Assembly: GCA_002429115.1 (NCBI GenBank)
Contig: DIYS01000225.1
Location: forward strand, 1 to 26,171
Origin: Saccharicrinis sp. UBA6048
Lineage (GTDB): Bacteria > Bacteroidota > Bacteroidia > Bacteroidales > Marinilabiliaceae
DNA length: 26,171 bases
Reading direction: 5' to 3'
In this document: positions 1-7,897 of the stretch, one piece after another
Layout: each line of letters opens with the position of its first letter
Numbering within the stretch: position 1 is the stretch's first letter
The notes under the pieces: model-generated
Databases searched by the model: none
Told to the model about the DNA's origin: nothing
Seen by the model: the letters and a program-made list of their open reading frames with translations, nothing else
Position numbers and translations under genes: made by a program

Positions 1-978
1 ATGGGTGGTGGTAAAGGAGGTTCTGACTTCAACCCTAAAGGTAAGTCTGACAACGAAATCATGCGTTTCTGCCAGGCTTTCATGAGCGAATTGTTCCGTC
101 ACATCGGACCTAACACTGACGTACCTGCTGGTGATATCGGTGTTGGTGGTCGTGAGATCGGTTACTTATTCGGTCAATACAAGAAGCTTCGTAACGAGTT
201 TACTGGTGTGTTAACTGGTAAAGGAGCTGAATATGGTGGTTCATTGATTCGTCCTGAAGCAACAGGTTTTGGAGCTATCTATTTCGTACGCGAAATGTTA
301 GCTACTAAAGGTGAAACAATGGAAGGGAAAACAGTATCAGTTTCAGGTTTCGGTAACGTAGCTTGGGGTGCTGCTTTAAAAGCTGTTGAATACGGAGCTA
401 AAGTAGTTACTATTTCTGGTCCTGATGGATATGTTTACGATCCGGAAGGAATCTCAGGAGAGAAGATTGATTACATGTTAGAGCTTCGTGCTTCTAACCA
501 GGATATCGTTGCTCCTTACGCTGAGAGATACCCAGAAGCAACTTTCTTCGCAGGTAAGAAGCCTTGGGAGCAGAAAGTTGATATCGCTATTCCTTGTGCA
601 ATTCAGAACGAATTGAACGAAGAAGATGCAAAAACTTTGATTGCTAATGGTTGTCAGGTGATTGCAGAAGCATCTAACATGGGATGTACTGCAGAAGCAG
701 CTTTCTTAGCAACTGAGAAGATTGGATTCGCACCAGGTAAAGCAGTTAATGCTGGTGGTGTAGCTGTATCAGGTCTTGAAATGACTCAGAACAGCATGCG
801 TTTGAACTGGACTGAAAAAGAAGTGGATGATCGTTTAGATCAGATCATGACCAGCATTCACAATGCATGTGTGAAATATGGAACAGAGCCAAACGGCAAA
901 GTTAATTACATCAAAGGAGCTAACATTGGCGGTTTTGTGAAAGTGGCCGATGCAATGATTGCTCAAGGTGTTGTTTAA
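1..978 (+). CDS. gdh: Glutamate dehydrogenase, NAD-type, 3' part (5' end outside window)
   Basis: Oxidative deamination of glutamate to 2-oxoglutarate (or the reverse) in the cytoplasm. The visible 325 residues begin at the GGGKGG lysine motif. The ATG at base 1 is an internal Met: it aligns with Met126 of the complete paralogue at 6303-7655, whose remaining length is also 325 aa, so about 125 residues lie upstream of the window. Visible landmarks are PAGD (Asp45 here, the catalytic aspartate of the family), the Rossmann loop GFGN (116-119) and SGPDG (139-143), and a C-terminus ending ADAMIAQGVV. GFGN plus SGPDG is the pattern of the NAD-specific clostridial enzyme, so I infer NAD preference. 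Codon use is strongly biased to C-ending and CGT codons, as in highly expressed genes. A terminator follows directly. Confidence 0.95.
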   Translation: MGGGKGGSDFNPKGKSDNEIMRFCQAFMSELFRHIGPNTDVPAGDIGVGGREIGYLFGQYKKLRNEFTGVLTGKGAEYGGSLIRPEATGFGAIYFVREMLATKGETMEGKTVSVSGFGNVAWGAALKAVEYGAKVVTISGPDGYVYDPEGISGEKIDYMLELRASNQDIVAPYAERYPEATFFAGKKPWEQKVDIAIPCAIQNELNEEDAKTLIANGCQVIAEASNMGCTAEAAFLATEKIGFAPGKAVNAGGVAVSGLEMTQNSMRLNWTEKEVDDRLDQIMTSIHNACVKYGTEPNGKVNYIKGANIGGFVKVADAMIAQGVV

Positions 979-1000
979 TTTTTCTGAATGCAACAAATAT

Positions 1001-1031
1001 AGGCCGTCTCCTCCCCGGGACGGCCTTCTTG
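1001..1031 (+). terminator. Rho-independent terminator after gdh
   Basis: Perfect 8-bp stem AGGCCGTC (1001-1008) with GACGGCCT (1019-1026), a 10-base loop and a short T-rich tail. It lies 22 bases after the gdh stop codon and separates it from the tatD unit. Confidence 0.8.
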
Positions 1032-1087
1032 TAGCCAAAAAAATACAAAATCATGTGTTGAAAAGTAACAATCTCCGGAAACATTGG

Positions 1088-1095
1088 TAGTTTTG
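1088..1095 (+). promoter_or_regulatory. Candidate -7 element of the tatD-ansA promoter
   Basis: TAGTTTTG matches the Bacteroidota -7 consensus TAnnTTTG exactly and lies about 23 bases before the tatD start. No well-spaced -33 TTTG is visible (the nearest TTG at 1058 is too far), so this rests on one element only. Confidence 0.35.
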
Positions 1096-1118
1096 CGGTT
1101 CAAATAAAATGATACAAC

Positions 1119-1883
1119 GTGATTGATACACATTCACACATATACTTATCTGAATTTGATGAAGATAGGGATGAAATGATTCAGCGGGCCAGGTTGGCTG
1201 GACTTGAATCGATATTAATGCCTAATGTTGATGAAACAACAATCGAATCCATGCATCAATTAGAAGATGCTTATCCCGATTATTGTTACTCGATGATGGG
1301 AATTCATCCAACTTCGATCAAGTCAGATTACATACAAGCACTTAAAAATATTGAGCCATTGCTCGATCAACGAAAGTACATTGCGATCGGCGAAATAGGG
1401 ATTGACCTGTATTGGGATAAAACCTACAAGCATGAGCAAATGTGCGCTTTCGAAGAGCAAATTATCTGGGCTAAGAAAAGGGCATTACCAGTGGTGATTC
1501 ATTGTCGTGATGCTTTCTCAGAAGTATTTGAGGTGGTAGAAAAGCAATTAGATGATTCGCTCTTTGGCGTCTTTCATAGCTTTAGTGGTGATGAAAAGCA
1601 GGCATCCCGGGTAGTAGAGTATGGAACATTTAAGTTGGGGATTAACGGGGTGGTCACTTTTAAAAATACCAACCTGAGAGATGTACTAAAAACAGTACCA
1701 CTCAATAAGCTTATTTTAGAAACGGATGCACCTTACCTGGCTCCGGTGCCAAAAAGGGGAAAGCGCAATGAGCCTGCTTATATTGAAAAAGTAGCAGAAA
1801 CATTGTCGCAAGTGTATAATCAGGATATAAAAGAAATTAAATTGCAAACCAGCGCCAGTGCGCGCGAATTGTTTGCCATATAA
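1119..1883 (+). CDS. tatD: TatD family metal-dependent hydrolase (DNase)
   Basis: Cytoplasmic TIM-barrel metallohydrolase of the TatD/YcfH/YjjV family, generally described as 3'-5' DNases. The 254-aa length is typical. Metal ligands are at the expected places: HSH (His5, His7) near the N-terminus, Glu92 in GEIGID, His128 in IHCRDA, His153 in HSFSG, and Asp203 in ETDAPYLAP. The start is GTG: the sequence then opens with MIDTHSH, as the family does, and the ATG ten bases upstream (1109) runs into a stop after five codons. It is followed after 16 bases by ansA, so the two are very probably co-transcribed. The physiological substrate is not evident from context. Confidence 0.93.
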   Translation: MIDTHSHIYLSEFDEDRDEMIQRARLAGLESILMPNVDETTIESMHQLEDAYPDYCYSMMGIHPTSIKSDYIQALKNIEPLLDQRKYIAIGEIGIDLYWDKTYKHEQMCAFEEQIIWAKKRALPVVIHCRDAFSEVFEVVEKQLDDSLFGVFHSFSGDEKQASRVVEYGTFKLGINGVVTFKNTNLRDVLKTVPLNKLILETDAPYLAPVPKRGKRNEPAYIEKVAETLSQVYNQDIKEIKLQTSASARELFAI

Positions 1884-1899
1884 TATTAAAGGAGGTAAA

Positions 1900-2928
1900 A
1901 TGGAAGAAAGAAAGATATTAATTATATACACTGGTGGTACCATCGGTATGGTAATTGATCCGGAAACGAACTCGTTGGTTCCATTTGACTTTGAAAGTAT
2001 CTCAAAGCAAGTTCCCGAATTACGAAGGTTTGATTTTCAGGTTAAAAGTATTTCTTTCGAGCCCCTTATTGATTCATCCGACATGCACCCTGAAATATGG
2101 GGTAAGCTCGTTGGTATGATTGAAGAAAACTATTCATTATTTGATGGGTTTGTTATTCTTCACGGTACAGATACAATGGCATACACAGCCAGTGCCCTAA
2201 GTTTTATGCTGCAAAACCTTAAGAAACCAGTTGTATTAACAGGGAGCCAGTTACCATTGGGTATGATTCGTACAGATGGAAAGGAAAACCTGATAACCGC
2301 ACTGGAAATTGCAGCTGCGCAGAAAAATCGTCAGGCACTTGTTCCGGAAGTGTGTATTTATTTTAAAGATAAATTGTTCAGGGGGAATCGGACAACTAAG
2401 TATAATGCAGAGCATTTTCACGCATTTCGTTCGGACAACTATCCTCCTTTGGCAGAAGCAGGTATTCATCTAAAGTATAACTATCCCTACATTCGCTACA
2501 CCACATTGAATGGAACCTTCAGAGTGGCCAGGAAAATGGATACCAATGTTGCTTTATTGAAGATATTCCCTGGAATCAATCAGGATGTTGTAAGAGCCGT
2601 ATTAAACGCGCCAAATATTAAAGCGGTTGTGTTGGAGACTTATGGTTCAGGAAATGCGCCAACGAAACAATGGTTCTTAGATGAAATTAAAGAAGCCTTA
2701 GATCGTAATTTGATCATTTTAAACGTTACGCAATGTCTGGCAGGTAGTGTGGAGATGTGGCGTTACGAAACGGGCGTTCACCTTCTGGAGTTAGGCGTTG
2801 TGAGCGGTTATGATATGACAACAGAGGCAGCAGTAACAAAATTGATGTATTTGTTGGCTAATTGCTCTTCCAATGAGGAAGTTAAAGCTGAATTGAATAA
2901 ATCGTTGCAGGGGGAAATACACATTTAA
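1900..2928 (+). CDS. ansA: Type I L-asparaginase
   Basis: Hydrolyses L-asparagine to aspartate and ammonia. The protein has 342 aa from the ATG at 1900, which has a strong ribosome binding site (AAAGGAGG, 7-8 bases upstream). An in-frame ATG at 1858 would overlap the end of tatD and is less likely. Family signatures are visible: the N-terminal TGGTIG motif (residues 11-16) with the nucleophile Thr, and the second active-site motif HGTDTM (88-93) with Thr90 and Asp91, followed by TGSQ and RTDG. No signal peptide is present, fitting a cytoplasmic type I enzyme. It is second in the operon after tatD. No clear terminator was found after it. Confidence 0.94.
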   Translation: MEERKILIIYTGGTIGMVIDPETNSLVPFDFESISKQVPELRRFDFQVKSISFEPLIDSSDMHPEIWGKLVGMIEENYSLFDGFVILHGTDTMAYTASALSFMLQNLKKPVVLTGSQLPLGMIRTDGKENLITALEIAAAQKNRQALVPEVCIYFKDKLFRGNRTTKYNAEHFHAFRSDNYPPLAEAGIHLKYNYPYIRYTTLNGTFRVARKMDTNVALLKIFPGINQDVVRAVLNAPNIKAVVLETYGSGNAPTKQWFLDEIKEALDRNLIILNVTQCLAGSVEMWRYETGVHLLELGVVSGYDMTTEAAVTKLMYLLANCSSNEEVKAELNKSLQGEIHI

Positions 2929-3250
2929 AGTGGTACAACTTGATATCTGTTAAAAATATGTTGATATTACCTAATGGGTTAGTTGGGTAAGGTGTTGATT
3001 TTGTGAGTGAATGGACTGGTTAATAAAAAATGAATTTTTGACTAATCAAGACAAAGACTCATTCTTTCGGCAATAACGAAATTTAACAGATCAAAGTTTG
3101 TAATTGACTTTTTTTTTGTAATTTGCAACCCTGAAAAAATAAAGGGTTTGAACCTTTTTTGTAACTTGTATATTATGATGGAAAAGGGGAAAACATTAAA
3201 CTATTTTGAGTATTAACAATACTAATACAAATCAAAATTTTTAGCAGACT
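2929..3250. other. Intergenic region between ansA and exbB (322 bases)
   Basis: AT-rich with no credible ORF. It contains the candidate exbB promoter at 3097-3125 and, in the transcribed leader, a small inverted repeat AGTATT-aac-AATACT (3209-3223). I saw no convincing terminator for ansA here. Confidence 0.6.
3097..3125 (+). promoter_or_regulatory. Candidate Bacteroidota-type promoter of the exbB operon
   Basis: TTTG (3097-3100), an 18-base spacer containing a long T run, then TAATTTG (3119-3125). This is close to the Bacteroidota pattern TTTG-N19-21-TAnnTTTG but one base short in the -7 element. It would give a leader of roughly 120 bases before exbB. Confidence 0.45.
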
Positions 3251-4066
3251 ATGAAAAAGCTATTTGCGTTTTTAGCAGTATTTGGAATGCTGAGTTATGG
3301 TGCCAATGCCGTATATGCTCAGGAAGAAGAAAGTGTAGCTGGCGAAGCTACAGAACAAGTTGCTGAGGAAACTCCAGCAAGTGAAGAGCCTGCGATGGCT
3401 GTTGAGGAAACTACTCAAGCTGAAGCTCCTAAGGGCATTCACAAGCAGATTAAAGCAAAATTCATCGAAGGTGGTGCAATGTTTATGAGCTTTGTACTAT
3501 TAGCGTTGATTTTCGGTTTAGCAATCTGTATCGAAAGAATCATTTATTTGAACTTAGCTTCTACTAACACGAAGAAGTTGCTTCAAAACATTGAGAATGC
3601 GTTGAATGATGGTGGTGTTGAGGCAGCTAAAGAAGTATGTCGTAACACAAGAGGTCCTGTGGCTTCTATCTTCTATCAAGGTCTTGATCGTTTTGACGAA
3701 GGTATCGAGGTAGTTGAGAAATCAGTTATTTCTTACGGTTCAGTTCAGATGGGTCTTTTAGAAAAAGGTTTAACTTGGATTTCATTGTTTATCGCACTTG
3801 CTCCTATGCTTGGTTTTATGGGTACAGTAATCGGTATGATCGAAGCCTTCGATAACATCCAGGCAATGGGTACTATTTCTGCAACAGCAGTAGCAGGTGG
3901 TATTAAAGTGGCGTTGATTACTACGGTATCTGGTTTGATCGTAGCTATCATCCTTCAGGTATTCTACAACTACATCGTATCTAAAATCGATGGTATTGTA
4001 AATACTATGGAAGATGCTTCTATCTCTCTACTAGATATCTTGGTAAAATATAACATGAAAAAATAA
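3251..4066 (+). CDS. exbB: ExbB/TolQ/MotA-type proton channel protein
   Basis: Inner-membrane stator of the ExbBD motor, which uses the proton gradient to drive TonB-dependent outer-membrane transport. It has 271 aa. Residues 1-24 look like a cleavable signal peptide ending VYAQ, followed by a Glu/Ala/Pro-rich segment (about 25-60) predicted to be periplasmic. TM1 is about 76-98. A cytoplasmic region of about 75 residues follows, then TM2 (about 175-203, motif APMLGFMGTVIGM) and TM3 (about 215-240, motif GGIKVALITTVSGLIVAI), typical of MotA/TolQ/ExbB. It is first gene of a four-gene operon with two exbD genes. TolQ or another ExbB-like motor are alternatives, but two downstream ExbDs favour the Bacteroidota TonB-energising set. 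No tonB gene is nearby. Confidence 0.92.
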   Translation: MKKLFAFLAVFGMLSYGANAVYAQEEESVAGEATEQVAEETPASEEPAMAVEETTQAEAPKGIHKQIKAKFIEGGAMFMSFVLLALIFGLAICIERIIYLNLASTNTKKLLQNIENALNDGGVEAAKEVCRNTRGPVASIFYQGLDRFDEGIEVVEKSVISYGSVQMGLLEKGLTWISLFIALAPMLGFMGTVIGMIEAFDNIQAMGTISATAVAGGIKVALITTVSGLIVAIILQVFYNYIVSKIDGIVNTMEDASISLLDILVKYNMKK

Positions 4067-4074
4067 TTGTCATT

Positions 4075-4521
4075 ATGACTAAGCTTTCGAAAATTTTAAA
4101 TATTGTATTATACCTGTTGATAGCTATTACTGCGGTATTCGCCGGACTATTCTATTTCGGCGGTGAGATACCGGGGGAAACTTATACAACACCAGTGTAT
4201 ACAGATTCTGTACTTAACTGGGCTAAGTTGTTAATTTATATCACAGCAGGTGTATCACTATTATTTGAAGTGTTCCACTTAGTATCAAATCCTAAAAATG
4301 CAGTTCGTTCATTGATTTCAATTGCTATTTTAGGTGTAATTGTACTTGTGGCGTATAGTTTGTCAGATGACACTCCACTTCATTTAATAGGTTATAATGG
4401 TCCTGACAACGTTCCTAGCATGTTAACCATGGCTGGTACTATGCTTTATGGAACATATCTTCTGTTTGGAATTGTAATTTCCGCAATTCTTTATACAGAG
4501 TTATCACGTCTGTTTAAATAA
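4075..4521 (+). CDS. Four-TM membrane protein in exbB-exbD operon
   Basis: 148 aa of unknown function. Four hydrophobic helices are visible at about 8-28, 46-68, 75-97 and 116-142, with no signal peptide and no catalytic motif. It starts 8 bases after exbB and sits between exbB and the two exbD genes, so it is almost certainly made together with the motor. From its position I infer an accessory or assembly subunit of the ExbBD complex; nothing in the sequence itself proves this. Confidence 0.85.
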   Translation: MTKLSKILNIVLYLLIAITAVFAGLFYFGGEIPGETYTTPVYTDSVLNWAKLLIYITAGVSLLFEVFHLVSNPKNAVRSLISIAILGVIVLVAYSLSDDTPLHLIGYNGPDNVPSMLTMAGTMLYGTYLLFGIVISAILYTELSRLFK

Positions 4522-4528
4522 ATGGCCC

Positions 4529-4543
4529 GATCCTTTAAGGATC
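4529..4543 (+). repeat. Small hairpin between the 4-TM gene and exbD
   Basis: GATCC-TTTAA-GGATC, a perfect 5-bp stem in the 39-base gap ahead of the first exbD. It has no T run, so it is not a terminator. It could affect mRNA processing or stability, but the sequence alone does not show this. Confidence 0.4.
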
Positions 4544-4560
4544 TTAAAAATTAATTGTCT

Positions 4561-5136
4561 ATGGCAAAAAGAGATGTACAAGAGGTTAATGCAGGGTCAA
4601 TGGCAGATATTGCTTTCTTGTTACTTATCTTCTTCCTGGTAACCACTACAATGGATACTGATACTGGACTAGCAACACTTCTTCCGCCACCGGTTGAAGA
4701 AGAGCCTGAAGATACACCTCCTGTAAAGGAGCGAAATGTATTTACGGTGCTAATTAACAGCCAGAACCAGTTACTTGTTGAAGGTAAACCAATGGAGGTA
4801 AGCGAACTAACAGAAGCAGCTAAAGAATTTATTGTCAATCCAAACGACGATGAGAATCTTCCTGAAAAGAATGTTAAGGAAGTTGAATTCTTTGGGCCGG
4901 TTGAAGTTAGCAAGGGTATTATATCTCTGCAAAATGACCGTGATACAGAATATCAGACATATCTTTTAGTTCAGAATGAGCTTCAGAGAGCTTATAACGA
5001 ATTGAGAAGTGATTTGTCGAAACGTAAATTTGGTAAGGAATATAATGAATTGGAAGACGAAGAGAAAAAAGCGATTCGTCAGATTTATCCAAGGAAAATT
5101 TCCGAGGCAGAACCTAAAAATATAGGAGGTAACTAG
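4561..5136 (+). CDS. exbD: ExbD/TolR family biopolymer transport protein (first copy)
   Basis: Motor subunit with one N-terminal TM helix and a periplasmic domain. It has 191 aa from ATG 4561; a TTG two codons earlier is possible but less likely. The ExbD signature is visible: cytoplasmic basic stretch, then MADIAFLLLIFFLVTT with the membrane aspartate (Asp16) expected to carry protons. A PPP-containing linker and a periplasmic domain follow, ending in a Lys/Glu-rich helical region (about 140-185) longer than in a minimal ExbD. The next exbD follows directly, separated from this stop codon by a single base and using an RBS within this gene's 3' end. Confidence 0.9.
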   Translation: MAKRDVQEVNAGSMADIAFLLLIFFLVTTTMDTDTGLATLLPPPVEEEPEDTPPVKERNVFTVLINSQNQLLVEGKPMEVSELTEAAKEFIVNPNDDENLPEKNVKEVEFFGPVEVSKGIISLQNDRDTEYQTYLLVQNELQRAYNELRSDLSKRKFGKEYNELEDEEKKAIRQIYPRKISEAEPKNIGGN

Positions 5137-5137
5137 T

Positions 5138-5611
5138 ATGGCAAAGTTCAGAAAAAAGAAGAGCGGAGGCCAAACAGCTATTAACACGGCCTCGTTACCA
5201 GATATCGTATTTATGTTACTTTTCTTCTTTATGGTGTCAACAACTATGAAGGAGGTAGATTTAAAGGTAACTGTGAAGCCTGCTCAGGCAACTGAGTTGG
5301 TAAAGCTAGAGAAGAAAGAGTTGGTAACATTTATTTATGTAGGTGTTCCGGCGAAGAAGTTCCAGAGCCTTTATGGTAGTGAGCCTCGTATTCAGTTAAA
5401 TGATGCTTTTTCTTCAGTTTCTGACATTCAAAGTTATATCGCTCAGTCGCGTGACAATATGAGTGAAGCTAACCAGTCTAAGATGATTACATCTATTAAG
5501 GCTGACAGAGAATGTCCAATGGGTATTATCACTGATATTAAGCAGGCTTTACGTAAGGCTGCGGCATTGAAGTTGAATTACTCAGCAGCAGAATTAGCTA
5601 CTGACAGATAA
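5138..5611 (+). CDS. exbD: ExbD/TolR family biopolymer transport protein (second copy)
   Basis: Second ExbD paralogue of the operon, 157 aa. Its ATG has a strong RBS (GGAGGT) inside the end of the preceding gene, implying translational coupling. The N-terminus is basic (KFRKKKSGG), followed by LPDIVFMLLFFFMVSTT with the conserved membrane aspartate (Asp22), then a periplasmic domain. Paired non-identical ExbDs are common in Bacteroidota and may form a heteromeric periplasmic unit (inference). A strong terminator follows, closing the operon. Confidence 0.9.
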   Translation: MAKFRKKKSGGQTAINTASLPDIVFMLLFFFMVSTTMKEVDLKVTVKPAQATELVKLEKKELVTFIYVGVPAKKFQSLYGSEPRIQLNDAFSSVSDIQSYIAQSRDNMSEANQSKMITSIKADRECPMGIITDIKQALRKAAALKLNYSAAELATDR

Positions 5612-5631
5612 TAAACATGTTATCTAAATAT

Positions 5632-5662
5632 AAAGGGAAGTCGTTTTGGCTTCCCTTTTTTT
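5632..5662 (+). terminator. Terminator of the exbB-exbD operon
   Basis: Perfect 9-bp stem AAAGGGAAG (5632-5640) with CTTCCCTTT (5650-5658) and a 9-base loop, running into a T tract. Confidence 0.9.
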
Positions 5663-5685
5663 GTGCATACGCAGAGATTATATTG

Positions 5686-6213
5686 TTATTCATTCGTTGA
5701 TAATGATATATGATTCTCCTCCCAGTACGGTTTAAACTGCTCGATAATAAAGTGCTTCCAGACATTCTCTATTACTTCAGGCCAATCTTCCTTAAATTCG
5801 CCCGCCCCGTGCACCTCAACCTTTAAAATTGTTGAATCATTCATTTCTGTGATGTGATATGTCGTAACCAATGTAAGAGCATGGCCAGCTAAACCTAACG
5901 GACCTTCCATGCGCAATAGTTTGCCTCTCTGTGCAGCTGTAACAACTGCGTGTTGCACCCCATCACCGGATTCATCAAATATTTCATAAAAACCACCGCC
6001 TGGTTTAGGTTCGAGGTATAATTGATGTGGATTACCTGAGAATGTATGATCCCACCAGGGACTAATATCGCCCGTTAAGTTATTATATACATCAATTGAG
6101 CTACCCGGTAATTTGGTTTCGATTGAGAATGAAAAGAATTGATTTTGTGCATGTTCTTTTTTATTTCCACAGGCAAATGCAAAAAAGACCGAAACGAATA
6201 GAAAGTATTTCAT
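5686..6213 (-). CDS. SRPBCC-fold lipoprotein
   Basis: 175 aa. The N-terminus is a lipoprotein signal (MKYFLFVSVFFAFACG, Cys15), so the protein should be lipid-anchored and periplasm-facing. The rest resembles the SRPBCC/AHSA1-like polyketide-cyclase fold: a strand starting FSIETKLPGSSIDVYNNL, then ISPWWDHTF, the PGGGFYEIF segment typical of such proteins, and a C-terminal amphipathic helix (VIENVWKHFIIEQF). This fold binds hydrophobic ligands; no ligand or reaction can be named. It lies downstream of the NADP-GDH on the same strand, but a terminator separates them, so it is probably a separate unit. Confidence 0.8.
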   Translation of the reverse strand: MKYFLFVSVFFAFACGNKKEHAQNQFFSFSIETKLPGSSIDVYNNLTGDISPWWDHTFSGNPHQLYLEPKPGGGFYEIFDESGDGVQHAVVTAAQRGKLLRMEGPLGLAGHALTLVTTYHITEMNDSTILKVEVHGAGEFKEDWPEVIENVWKHFIIEQFKPYWEENHISLSTNE

Positions 6214-6243
6214 CGTATTAGTTTTGAATATAGATTAGAATAA

Positions 6244-6273
6244 CACCCGATAAAGTTGGATGTTTATCGGGTG
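6244..6273 (-). terminator. Terminator after NADP-GDH
   Basis: Perfect 11-bp stem CACCCGATAAA (6244-6254) with TTTATCGGGTG (6263-6273) and an 8-base loop. Read on the minus strand it follows the gdhA stop by about 30 bases, with a moderately T-rich tail. Confidence 0.8.
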
Positions 6274-6302
6274 CCATTTATTCTATTTTGATAATTGGGA
6301 TA

Positions 6303-7655
6303 CTAAACAGCGCCTTGTGCTATCATAGCATCCGCAACTTTAACAAATCCTCCAATATTTGCTCCATCTACGTAATTGACGAAATTGTTGTCTTTAGCTC
6401 CATATTGACAACAGGTATTGTGGATACTCTGCATGATGGTCTGTAAGCGATTATCAACTTCTGCTCTTGTCCAGTTTAAACGCATGCTGTTTTGTGTCAT
6501 TTCAAGACCTGATACAGCCACACCTCCTGCATTCGCGGCTTTGCCCGGTCCAAATAAAATGCCTTTATCTATAAACACTTGGATAGCCTCTGGTGTAGAT
6601 GGCATGTTGGCACCTTCAGAAACGCACATGCAGCCATTGCTAACTAACGCGATTGCTTCGGTTTCGTTGATTTCATTCTGGGTCGCACTCGGCAGAGCAA
6701 TATCAGCAGTTTCCAGCCAAGGTCGTTCGTTTTCAACGTATTTAGCACCAAATTTTTCAGCGTATTCCTTAATTCGGCCTCGTTTATTATTTTTCAGATA
6801 CATAACAAACTTCAGCTTTTCGTAATCAATGCCATCAGGATCGTAAATGTATCCACTCGAATCGGATAGTGTTACTACCTTACCACCCAAATCATTTACT
6901 TTTTCTACAGTGAACTGAGCTACATTACCCGAACCTGAAACAAGTACAGTTTTTCCTTTAAAGCTTTCACCTCTTGTTTTCAACATTTCCTGGGCAAAAT
7001 ACACATTACCATATCCGGTGGCTTCAGGACGAATCAGGCTGCCACCCCAGTTTAATCCTTTGCCGGTAAGTACACCAGTAAACTCATTGACGATGCGCTT
7101 ATATTGTCCGTACATGTAGCCAATTTCGCGGCCTCCAACGCCAATGTCACCAGCCGGAATATCAGTATTAGCACCTATATGACGATAAAGTTCTGTCATA
7201 AAACTCTGACAAAAACGCATTACTTCGTTATCAGACTTACCTTTTGGGTCAAAGTCGCTGCCACCTTTACCACCACCCATTGGCAATGTGGTCAGGCTGT
7301 TTTTGAAGACTTGCTCAAAAGCTAAGAACTTTAGTATGCCAAGATTAACCGTTGGGTGAAAACGCAGTCCGCCTTTGTATGGGCCAATGGCGCTATTCAT
7401 TTCAATACGAAAACCCCTGTTCACACGCATAAGTCCCTTGTCGTCCACCCATGGCACCCTGAACATGATAATACGCTCTGGCTCAACGATGCGTTCAAGA
7501 ATTCGGGCATGTTTATACTTTGGATTTTCTTCCAGGAAATGATCCAGTGAGAGGGCTACCTCATGTACGGCTTGATGAAACTCTGGTTCAGCGGGATTTT
7601 TGGCTATGAGCCCTGACATAAAAGCTGATGTGTCTAATGATGAAGTTTGTGACAT
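6303..7655 (-). CDS. gdhA: NADP-type glutamate dehydrogenase
   Basis: Hexameric-class GDH of 450 aa, most likely the ammonia-assimilating enzyme (2-oxoglutarate + NH4 + NADPH to glutamate). I chose the start at 7655 (MSQTSSLDTS). The frame stays open to 7811, but the 52 extra residues are unlike any GDH and the chosen length is normal. Landmarks are GPYKGGLRF (Lys94), the GGGKGG lysine (Lys130), PAGD (Asp170), the cofactor loop GSGNVAQ (241-247), SDSSG (264-268) and GANMPSTPEA. GSGN plus SDSSG matches the E. coli-type NADP enzymes, in contrast to the paralogue at 1-978. It is transcribed divergently from the large gene at 7898; no clear promoter was recognised in the gap. Confidence 0.95.
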   Translation of the reverse strand: MSQTSSLDTSAFMSGLIAKNPAEPEFHQAVHEVALSLDHFLEENPKYKHARILERIVEPERIIMFRVPWVDDKGLMRVNRGFRIEMNSAIGPYKGGLRFHPTVNLGILKFLAFEQVFKNSLTTLPMGGGKGGSDFDPKGKSDNEVMRFCQSFMTELYRHIGANTDIPAGDIGVGGREIGYMYGQYKRIVNEFTGVLTGKGLNWGGSLIRPEATGYGNVYFAQEMLKTRGESFKGKTVLVSGSGNVAQFTVEKVNDLGGKVVTLSDSSGYIYDPDGIDYEKLKFVMYLKNNKRGRIKEYAEKFGAKYVENERPWLETADIALPSATQNEINETEAIALVSNGCMCVSEGANMPSTPEAIQVFIDKGILFGPGKAANAGGVAVSGLEMTQNSMRLNWTRAEVDNRLQTIMQSIHNTCCQYGAKDNNFVNYVDGANIGGFVKVADAMIAQGAV

Positions 7656-7897
7656 AATGTTGATAATTTGAAGGGTTGATAATAAGCGTCCGTTATAAAT
7701 GACAATTTGTAAATCAATATTCCCTTTGTCACTTCCAATACACAAATCAGGATTATGGCATAAATTAATTTTAGAAAAGTTACGTAATAAATTATTGATA
7801 ATAAAGAGCAAGCATAAAGGATTGTGTTGCTCAATATTCTCAGTTTTCTTGCAGAGACTAATAAAGTTTACGAACTTATTCTTGTAAAAACACTGTT

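Noticed and set aside
1858..1899. Upstream ATG of the asparaginase frame overlapping tatD
   Set aside because: The ATG at 1900 has a strong Shine-Dalgarno sequence and gives the normal type I asparaginase N-terminus.
4551..4913. 120-codon Ser/Thr-rich minus-strand ORF opposite exbD
   Set aside because: It is antisense to a clear ExbD with conserved TM motif; the low-complexity Ser/Thr composition is typical of a shadow ORF.
7656..7811. 52-codon N-terminal extension of the NADP-GDH frame
   Set aside because: The sequence is unlike GDH N-termini, and the 450-aa product from 7655 has normal family length and alignment.
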